Part shown: in pieces, positions 1-5,466 of the stretch
Layout of the letters: each line of letters begins with the position of its first letter
Numbering within the stretch: the first letter of the stretch is position 1
Assembly (NCBI GenBank): GCA_903930745.1
Contig: CAIYZX010000013.1
Location: forward strand, 1-5,466
Direction of reading: 5' to 3'
DNA: 5,466 nt
Origin: an uncultured Chloroflexota bacterium
GTDB lineage: Bacteria; Chloroflexota; Limnocylindria; Limnocylindrales; CSP1-4
The notes under the pieces: generated by a model
Seen by the model: the letters and a program-made list of their open reading frames with translations, nothing else
What the model was told of the DNA's origin: nothing
The model's database searches: none
Position numbers and translations under genes: made by a program

Positions 1-762
1 GAGCGTGTGGAGCACGATCAGCTCCGAGCCCTGCGCCGCCAGCTCGCGCACCACGCGGTCCGCGGAGGGGTCCAGCAGGTCCGAGATCAGCACCACCACG
101 CCGCGCCCGGAGAGCATGGCGCCGGCGTGCCGCGCGGCGAGCAGGAGGTCCGTGGGGCCGTCCGCGGGCGCGATGCCGGACAGGTTGGCGAGGAGCCGGA
201 AGACGCGCCCGGAGCCCCGCAGGCCGCTGTGGCGGCGGGCCTGTCGGCCGGACAGCGCGATGGTCACCACGCGGTCCTCGCCGGCAAGGGCGATGTAGCC
301 CAGGGCCGCCGCCGCGCGCTTCGCGAAGAGCAGCTTCTGGGGCTTCCCGTACGCCATGGACGGGCTGGCATCCACGAGGAAGGTGACGGTGACGTCCTCC
401 TCCTCCACGAACAGCTTGACGAAGAGCTTCTCGAGGCGGGCGAAGACGTTCCAGTCCAGCTGGCGCAGGTCATCGCCCAGCGTGTAGTCACGGAAGTCCG
501 CGAACTCCACGGACTGGCCGCGCTTGACGCTCCGCCGGCCACCCTTGAGGCCGCCGCGGACGGGCTGCTTCATCAGGACGCCCAGGCGCTCCAGCTGGCG
601 CAGGAAGGCCTCGTCGAAGACCGTGGGATCCAGCTCGTTGGGCAGGAACGCCTTGACGCCACCGCCCTTCGCGATCTCGTCCATGCCCGGGCGTGCTTCA
701 TCGACGGCCGGGACGCGGTCCGGGACGGGCGCCTGCTCGGGCGGGGTGGGGGAGATCGCCAT
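1..762 (-). CDS. DUF58 / von Willebrand A-like domain protein (3' end cut by window edge)
   Basis: The frame is open from an ATG at 762-760 to the window edge, giving 254 residues with no stop, so the C-terminus is missing. Residues 88-120 carry the DUF58 signature: FADFRDYTLGDDLRQLDW, followed by FARLEKLFVKLFVEEED. A vWA-like fold follows with a complete-looking MIDAS metal site: DASPS (D131, S133, S135), a candidate Thr204 in DGPTDL, and Asp228 in VLISDLLD. No membrane segment is visible, so this is a soluble-type DUF58 protein. Known for the family: DUF58 proteins are encoded beside MoxR ATPases and are thought to be their substrate-adaptor partners. The gene starts 22 bases after the moxR stop, consistent with cotranscription. 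The Shine-Dalgarno is weak (GAGCGG at best). Met27 is an alternative start, but the conserved region begins after it, so either would leave the domain intact. Family call is firm; the substrate is unknown. Confidence 0.92.
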   Translation of the reverse strand, partial: MAISPTPPEQAPVPDRVPAVDEARPGMDEIAKGGGVKAFLPNELDPTVFDEAFLRQLERLGVLMKQPVRGGLKGGRRSVKRGQSVEFADFRDYTLGDDLRQLDWNVFARLEKLFVKLFVEEEDVTVTFLVDASPSMAYGKPQKLLFAKRAAAALGYIALAGEDRVVTIALSGRQARRHSGLRGSGRVFRLLANLSGIAPADGPTDLLLAARHAGAMLSGRGVVVLISDLLDPSADRVVRELAAQGSELIVLHTL

Positions 763-784
763 GGGGGCGTCCGCTCGCTGCCGT

Positions 785-1813
<1,029 letters not shown>

Positions 1814-1817
1814 GGAT

Positions 1818-1822
1818 CCTCC
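1818..1822 (-). promoter_or_regulatory. Ribosome-binding site of the MoxR gene
   Basis: GGAGG on the minus strand, 4 bases before the ATG at 1813. The spacer is shorter than at the two upstream genes (7-8 bases). It supports the chosen start of the MoxR gene. Confidence 0.6.
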
Positions 1823-1831
1823 GGGAGCGAG

Positions 1832-1850
1832 CGGCGGCGCGGGGCCGCCG
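1832..1850 (-). other. GC-only hairpin in the gap between the QG-repeat protein and MoxR genes
   Basis: CGGCGGC at 1832-1838 is the exact reverse complement of GCCGCCG at 1844-1850, giving a 7-bp stem of pure G-C pairs around a 5-base loop. In the transcript it begins 5 bases after the TAA of the upstream gene and ends 18 bases before the MoxR ATG. No U-tract follows, so it is not a classical intrinsic terminator. It could protect the upstream mRNA, cause partial attenuation, or affect access to the MoxR ribosome-binding site just after it. In DNA this GC-rich a 7-bp palindrome can also arise by chance. Confidence 0.35.
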
Positions 1851-1855
1851 GTGCG

Positions 1856-3895
1856 TTACCTGGTCGGGTTGAGCGAGCTGAAGTAGTCGCGCACGTAGTC
1901 CTTCACCGAGATCGGCACGTAGGACCGGTCCAGGGTGGTGAGCGCGTACTGGTAGAAATCGCCGTAGACGGACTGGTAGGGGACGTAGGAGCCGTTGTTG
2001 CTTCCCTGGCCCTGGGTGTTGCCCTGCTGGGTCTGGCCGTCGCCGCCGGTGCCGGCGATGTACGACGGGTCACCGGGCTTGCCGAGGCGGTCGAAGGGGG
2101 CGAACACCTGGCCGATGTCACCACCGAGGGTGCTGGGCCGGTTGGGGTTCACCGGGCCGCCGGGCGTGCCGTTGGACATGCCCGTCCCGAGGTGACTGGC
2201 GTTCGAGCCGCCGCCACCAAGCGAGCCGCCCTGGCCCTGCCCCTGGCCCTGCCCCTGGCCCTGCCCCTGGCCCTGCCCCTGGCCCTGCCCCTGGCCCTGC
2301 CCCTGGCCTTGCCCTTGCCCTTGCCCCTGGCCCTGACCCTGGCCCTGGCCCTGACCTTGCCCCTGGCCCTGGCCCTGGCCCTGGCCCTGGCCCTGGCCCT
2401 GACCGTTGCCGGAGGCGGACGGGTTCGGGCTTCCCTGACCCTGGCCCTGACCCTGGCCGTCGCCGGACGCGGACGGGTTGGGGCTGCCGTTGGCGCCCTG
2501 CCCCTGCTGGCCCTGCCCCTGCTGGCCCTGCCCCTGCTGCCCGGTCTGGCCCTGCTGGCCTGCCTGGCCCTGCTGGCCGGCGTTCGCCAGCTCACGGCGG
2601 GCGTCCTGCAGCCCGGAGGCCGCAGTGGCAAGGTCGCGGTTCGTGTCCACGCGTTGCGACGCGGCGTCCAACGCCTCGCCGAGGCGGTCCAGGGCGGCCT
2701 TCGCGCCCTCGGTGTCACCCTGGGCCAGGCTCTGGACCGCGTCCTGGAGCGCCTGCCCTGCGGCGCCGTCCGCCTGGCTCGCCTGGCCCTGGAGGGCGGC
2801 AAGCTCCTTGGCGAGCTGCTCGCGCTCGGCCTGCGTCATCTGGTCCAGCTTGTCGCCGGTCTTGGAGAGGTCCTCCTTGGTCACCTTCGGGTCGCCGCCC
2901 GGGTTCGCCTTCGGATCACCGGTGGCGGCCCGGGAGAGCGAGCGCGAGAGCGAGGCCAGCGAGGCCGCCTTCTGCTCGTTGGCGGGATCCAGCTGGGCCC
3001 GGACCTGCTCCTCAACGGCGCCAAGCTGCGCGAGGTTCATGTCCAGCTCGCCCGGGTTGGCCCGCAGCTTCTCGGCGAGCTTGCGCAGCTCCTCGGACAG
3101 CTGCGTCCGGGGATCCTGCGCGGAGCCGCCCTTGGCCTCAAGGTCCTTTGCGATCTTGTCGATCTTCTCGGCCTGGCGCTCCGCCTCCGCACGCACCTGC
3201 TGGTTCCGCGCGATGACGAGGTCCATGGGGTTGGGGAGGAGGATCGCGGGCACCACGAGCGCCGTGGCCACCAGGGCCACCAGCGCGGGCCGGCGGGCGA
3301 GCCGGGGACCGAAGAGTCCCGGGTCCACGGAGCGGAGGCGGGCTGCGGCGTCGCGCCGCTGCCGGCGGATGAAGCGGGCCTCGGCCTCGGCAACGTCAAA
3401 GCTCGTGTCAACCGCGATCAGCCCGTCGTCGGCCGCATCGGCGGGGCCTGCGGCGGACGGATGCGCATCGGCGAAGGCCAGCGCCGACGCGACGGTGTCG
3501 CCCACGCCACCCTCGGCGTCAACCGCCAGCGCCGTCTCGCCCAGCGTGGGGCGCGAGCGGATGACCAGCGCAAGGAGCACCAGCAGGCCCAGCACGGCGA
3601 TCGCCGCCGCCACGAGGGGCGCGCCCTCAAGGGGCAGCAGGCGCTGGGCGATGGCCAGCAGCAGCTCCGCGACCGCCACGACGGCGGCCATGTTCCACGC
3701 CCGGCGCACGGCACGCCGCATCCAGAGGCGACGGCGGTGCGCGGCGAGGTCCGCGCGGATCTCAACGAGCGCCGGGTCCAGGGTCACGCCGAGGCGCGCC
3801 GGGTCCACGGGCACGAAGGGGGCCGCCTCACCGGACCCGGACGACGGGCGGCGGCGGGACGGGATCAGGGAGCGCAGACGGGCCTGCCTGGTCAT
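1856..3895 (-). CDS. Membrane-anchored helical protein with Gln/Gly repeat arm (DUF4175-like architecture)
   Basis: 679 residues from an ATG at 3895-3893 (GGAGGA 8 bases upstream) to TAA at 1858-1856. Order of parts: Arg-rich N-terminus (1-65); membrane segments about 68-86 and 93-113; a 90-residue cytoplasmic-type stretch with GDTVASALAFA and a basic RRQRRDAAARLRSVDP patch; a third membrane segment about 203-221; a charged, Ala/Glu/Lys/Gln-rich helical domain (225-438) likely to form helical hairpins or coiled coil; a low-complexity Gln/Gly tract (439-557) ending in 29 uninterrupted QG pairs; a Gly/Asn/Pro spacer; and an aromatic tail (637-679, YVPYQSVYGDFYQ to VRDYFSSLNPTR). Two membrane spans, a DUF4175-like soluble stretch, a third span and a Gln-rich helical half match the DUF4175 plan, but no motif proves it. 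No enzymatic site is seen. It overlaps the permease by 4 bases and precedes MoxR by 42, suggesting a scaffold between exporter and chaperone (inference). Confidence 0.85.
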   Translation of the reverse strand: MTRQARLRSLIPSRRRPSSGSGEAAPFVPVDPARLGVTLDPALVEIRADLAAHRRRLWMRRAVRRAWNMAAVVAVAELLLAIAQRLLPLEGAPLVAAAIAVLGLLVLLALVIRSRPTLGETALAVDAEGGVGDTVASALAFADAHPSAAGPADAADDGLIAVDTSFDVAEAEARFIRRQRRDAAARLRSVDPGLFGPRLARRPALVALVATALVVPAILLPNPMDLVIARNQQVRAEAERQAEKIDKIAKDLEAKGGSAQDPRTQLSEELRKLAEKLRANPGELDMNLAQLGAVEEQVRAQLDPANEQKAASLASLSRSLSRAATGDPKANPGGDPKVTKEDLSKTGDKLDQMTQAEREQLAKELAALQGQASQADGAAGQALQDAVQSLAQGDTEGAKAALDRLGEALDAASQRVDTNRDLATAASGLQDARRELANAGQQGQAGQQGQTGQQGQGQQGQGQQGQGANGSPNPSASGDGQGQGQGQGSPNPSASGNGQGQGQGQGQGQGQGQGQGQGQGQGQGQGQGQGQGQGQGQGQGQGQGQGQGQGQGQGQGGSLGGGGSNASHLGTGMSNGTPGGPVNPNRPSTLGGDIGQVFAPFDRLGKPGDPSYIAGTGGDGQTQQGNTQGQGSNNGSYVPYQSVYGDFYQYALTTLDRSYVPISVKDYVRDYFSSLNPTR
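2228..2401 (-). repeat. (QG)29 tract: tandem 6/12-bp repeats
   Basis: 174 bp encoding residues 499-556 of the membrane protein as 29 consecutive Gln-Gly pairs. On the plus strand, 2231-2302 holds six perfect copies of the 12-mer CTGGCCCTGCCC. After a variant stretch containing four TTG codon complements, 2363-2398 holds six perfect copies of the 6-mer CTGGCC. Two homogenised blocks with different unit lengths point to independent slippage expansions. All units are multiples of 3, so copy-number changes alter arm length without breaking the frame. Confidence 0.95.
2378..2485 (-). repeat. 54-bp tandem duplication (SPNPSASG + QG units)
   Basis: Residues 471-488 and 489-506 are two adjacent 18-residue copies of SPNPSASG followed by (D/N)G and QG pairs. 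The 24-base SPNPSASG-coding parts (2462-2485 and 2408-2431) differ at only two positions. This indicates a duplication within the linker before the long QG block expanded. Confidence 0.85.
2495..2539 (-). repeat. Three perfect 15-bp repeats coding QQGQG
   Basis: The 15-mer GCCCTGCCCCTGCTG on the plus strand occurs three times without mismatch (2495-2509, 2510-2524, 2525-2539). It encodes residues 453-467 as three QQGQG units. Immediately N-terminal, residues 439-452 show a looser 6-residue period (AGQQGQ, AGQQGQ, TGQQGQ). Together with the 6-, 12- and 54-bp units, this shows the arm was built by duplications at several scales. Confidence 0.9.
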
Positions 3896-5001
3896 GAGGG
3901 CTCTCCTCCGCTGGGTACCGGTTCGGATTCGGGCGTCGTCTGCTTCCGGCGCGGGCGTGGCAGGCGGGGGTGCCAGCGCCGGGTGGGCGAGACGAGCTGT
4001 GCTGACAGGATGATCGCGATGAGGGACGTGAGGGTCATGAAGGCCAGGCTGCGTGGCCAGTAGCTGTCGCGCGTCAGGCCCTGGACCTGGCCGTTCCCGT
4101 TGTCCAGGAACGCGTTCTGCTTGTTCATGACGGCAGCCACGATCTGGCAGGACGCGGAGAACTGGTTGCTCTCCGTGCCGCAGATCACGTCCACCTGGGA
4201 GACGAACGGGTCCAGCCACATCATGGCCTCGGGCGGGCGCTCGAAGAGCTGCTGCACCACGTCGCCCTTGGAGGTGCCGTCCGGGAGTGCGCCGGAGCTG
4301 CCGGTCATCGCCGTCCAGAAGATGAACAGGAAGGCGGTGCCACCGGTGAGGACGATGGTGAGCACCAGGTTGATGACGGTGGCGGCCTGCGTGCGCTTCA
4401 CGAGGGCGGACACGAACAGGCCGATGGAGCCGAAGCAGACGGCCGTCCCCAGCAGGACCACATAGGCGCGCAGGACGTCGTCAGGGGCCGCGCCGCCGAA
4501 GGCGAACACGATGGCCACCACCGGGATGGACGCCGCAAGCAGCAGCACGATCCACGCGAGCGCGGAGACCAGCTTGCCCAGCACGATCGCCAGGGACGAG
4601 ATGGGCGTGGTGGCCAGCAGGTCCAGCGTCTGCTTCTCGCGCTCCAGGCTGATCGCGCCGGCGGTGGAGGCCGGGGCGAGGATCAGGGTCACGATGGTCA
4701 GCAGGATGACGATGCCGGTGAAGAGTCCGCGGCCGATGTCGGAGGCCGCGGTGAGCGAACCGCCAAAGCCGTTGACGTAGGTCTGCTCCGTGAGCGACTC
4801 CACCATCCAGGCGAAGCCCGCCACGATCATCAGGTAGATCGTGAGGATCACGAACGCGCGCTTCCCGCGCATGCGCCCGCGCAGCTCCTTGACGCTCACG
4901 GCGAGCATGCCCGTGCCGACGTCGCGGAGGGCTCCGAACCTTCGATGGCTCCCCGTTGTGCCGGCGGTGCCGCCGGGCATGGGTGCGATGTGCTCGGTCA
5001 T
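3892..5001 (-). CDS. ABC-2 type transporter permease
   Basis: 369 residues from an ATG at 5001-4999 to TGA at 3894-3892. The start is set by GGAGGGG 7 bases upstream and by the ATGA overlap with the ATPase gene. Membrane segments are visible at about 48-67, 92-112, 143-168, 178-200, 207-230 and 316-336, six in all as usual for ABC-2 permeases. The stretch STAGAISLERE then KQTLDLLATTPIS (residues 112-135) is the typical motif of this family, where the helix between spans 2 and 3 contacts the ATPase. The loop between spans 5 and 6 (about 231-315) is large and carries two cysteines, C274 and C285. The C-terminus is a basic, Pro-rich cytoplasmic tail. Paired with the preceding ATPase it should form an exporter-type complex in the inner membrane. 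The substrate cannot be read from the sequence. Confidence 0.93.
   Translation of the reverse strand: MTEHIAPMPGGTAGTTGSHRRFGALRDVGTGMLAVSVKELRGRMRGKRAFVILTIYLMIVAGFAWMVESLTEQTYVNGFGGSLTAASDIGRGLFTGIVILLTIVTLILAPASTAGAISLEREKQTLDLLATTPISSLAIVLGKLVSALAWIVLLLAASIPVVAIVFAFGGAAPDDVLRAYVVLLGTAVCFGSIGLFVSALVKRTQAATVINLVLTIVLTGGTAFLFIFWTAMTGSSGALPDGTSKGDVVQQLFERPPEAMMWLDPFVSQVDVICGTESNQFSASCQIVAAVMNKQNAFLDNGNGQVQGLTRDSYWPRSLAFMTLTSLIAIILSAQLVSPTRRWHPRLPRPRRKQTTPESEPVPSGGEPS
3901..3909 (-). promoter_or_regulatory. Ribosome-binding site inside the permease 3' end
   Basis: GGAGGAGAG on the minus strand, its GGAGGA core 8 bases before the ATG at 3895. It lies within the codons for the last permease residues (SGGEPS). 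Together with the 4-base ATGA overlap it favours coupled translation of the permease and the QG-repeat protein, and it fixes the start at 3895 rather than at ATGs further upstream in the same frame. Confidence 0.75.
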
Positions 5002-5466
5002 GCGGGCACCCCTCCGGTGACCTGGGCGGGCTGGTCCGCGGAGGTGACCTGGAGGAACAGCTCCTCGAGGTCCGACGCGGCGCGGGCGAAGGACACGATC
5101 CGGAGGCCGTGGCGGACCGCGTCCGACAGCAGCCGGGCCGAGTCCTCCTCGTCGCCGCGGAAGCCAATCTCGATCATCCCGTCCGCCAGCACGTCCGCCG
5201 CGGCGACATCCTGCTGGAACGAGAACCACGTGCGGGCCGCCTCGTGGGCATCGGCGTCGCCGAGGACACGCACACGCAGGACCGCGCCAACACGGAGCCG
5301 CTTCTCAATCTCCGAGACGCGTCCATGGGCGAGCACCTGGCCGCGGTCGATGATGGCGACCGAGGTGCACAGCTCCTCCAGCTCCGGGAGGATGTGCGAG
5401 GAGACGAGGATGGTCTTGCCCATGGAGCGCAGCTCGCGGAGCAGCTCTCGCAGCTCAACGCGTGCC
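4998..5466 (-). CDS. ABC transporter ATP-binding protein, C-terminal part (5' end cut by window edge)
   Basis: 155 residues are visible, open to the right edge in the frame starting ARVELRELLRELRSMGKT and ending with TGA at 5000-4998. ILVSSHILPELEELC contains the H-loop (switch) histidine, residue 24 of the visible part, followed by VAIIDRGQVLAHG, typical of ABC ATPases that serve ABC-2 permeases. The last hundred or so residues form the C-terminal accessory domain of this subfamily (DUF4162-like), with the expected RIVSFARAASDLEELFLQVT near the end. The Walker A, Q-loop, signature and Walker B motifs would lie beyond the window; the first visible residues should directly follow the D-loop. 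An internal ATG at 5423 is not the true start because the conserved frame continues upstream of it. It powers the permease encoded immediately downstream. Confidence 0.94.
   Translation of the reverse strand, partial: ARVELRELLRELRSMGKTILVSSHILPELEELCTSVAIIDRGQVLAHGRVSEIEKRLRVGAVLRVRVLGDADAHEAARTWFSFQQDVAAADVLADGMIEIGFRGDEEDSARLLSDAVRHGLRIVSFARAASDLEELFLQVTSADQPAQVTGGVPA
5009..5015 (-). promoter_or_regulatory. Ribosome-binding site of the permease gene
   Basis: GGAGGGG on the minus strand, 7 bases before the ATG at 5001 and within the last codons of the ATPase gene. It decides the permease start in favour of Met at 5001 over longer readings of the same frame and over the internal Met at residue 8. 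Confidence 0.75.

Noticed and set aside
1832..1850. Intrinsic terminator splitting the operon
   Set aside because: The stem is short and not followed by a U-tract in the minus-strand transcript; the next gene's ribosome-binding site follows directly.
2225..2581. CRISPR array or intergenic satellite
   Set aside because: The repeats are 6-15 bp with no unique spacers, all in frame within a long coding sequence and translating cleanly to Gln/Gly.
3896..4219. A longer form of the QG-repeat protein starting at the ATG at 4219
   Set aside because: This 108-residue extension would read the permease C-terminal region out of frame and has shadow-like composition. The ATG at 3895 has a good GGAGGA and the ATGA overlap.
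4481..5167. A 228-residue minus-strand frame rich in Arg/Pro/His overlapping the ATPase and permease genes
   Set aside because: It is an alternative frame of the permease, which has clear membrane spans and the ABC-2 motif. The composition is the usual Arg/Pro/Ala signature of GC-rich shadow frames.
4998..5423. A complete small ATPase-like protein starting at the ATG at 5423
   Set aside because: The frame stays open to the window edge with typical ABC ATPase sequence (ARVELRELLRELRS) before this Met, so it is an internal codon of a truncated gene.

Overview
The window is a high-GC (roughly 70% by eye) bacterial segment filled by five co-directional genes, all on the minus strand and read from right to left. 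Both outermost genes are cut by the window edges. No RNA gene, transposon, CRISPR array, promoter or intrinsic terminator could be supported. The GC content, the strong GGAGG ribosome-binding sites and the gene set suit a high-GC lineage such as Chloroflexota or Actinomycetota. I lean weakly to Chloroflexota because of the membrane protein with a YFSSL-type tail beside MoxR, but the sequence alone does not settle this.

Layout in the direction of transcription: (1) 5466-4998, the C-terminal part of an ABC transporter ATPase; (2) 5001-3892, its ABC-2 type permease, overlapping gene 1 by an ATGA junction; (3) 3895-1856, a 679-residue membrane protein overlapping the permease by a second ATGA. 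It has three N-terminal membrane segments, a long helical domain, a Gln/Gly repeat tract with 29 consecutive QG dipeptides, and a short aromatic C-terminal segment; its architecture resembles DUF4175. (4) 1813-785, a complete MoxR-family AAA+ ATPase after a 42-base gap holding a small hairpin; (5) 762-1, a DUF58 protein with a von Willebrand A-like domain, after a 22-base gap and cut at the left edge.

The two 4-base overlaps and short gaps indicate one operon whose promoter lies beyond the right edge. MoxR ATPases commonly work with DUF58/vWA partners as chaperone-like remodelling pairs, and the ABC-2 pair should form an exporter or a membrane mechanotransmission module. The QG-repeat protein sits between the two halves. 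It is the natural candidate to link them: anchored in the membrane, with a long flexible arm ending in a structured-looking peptide. That link is inference. The individual families are known; the least explained elements are the repeat-built linker, its G-quadruplex-prone coding strand and the tail peptide.
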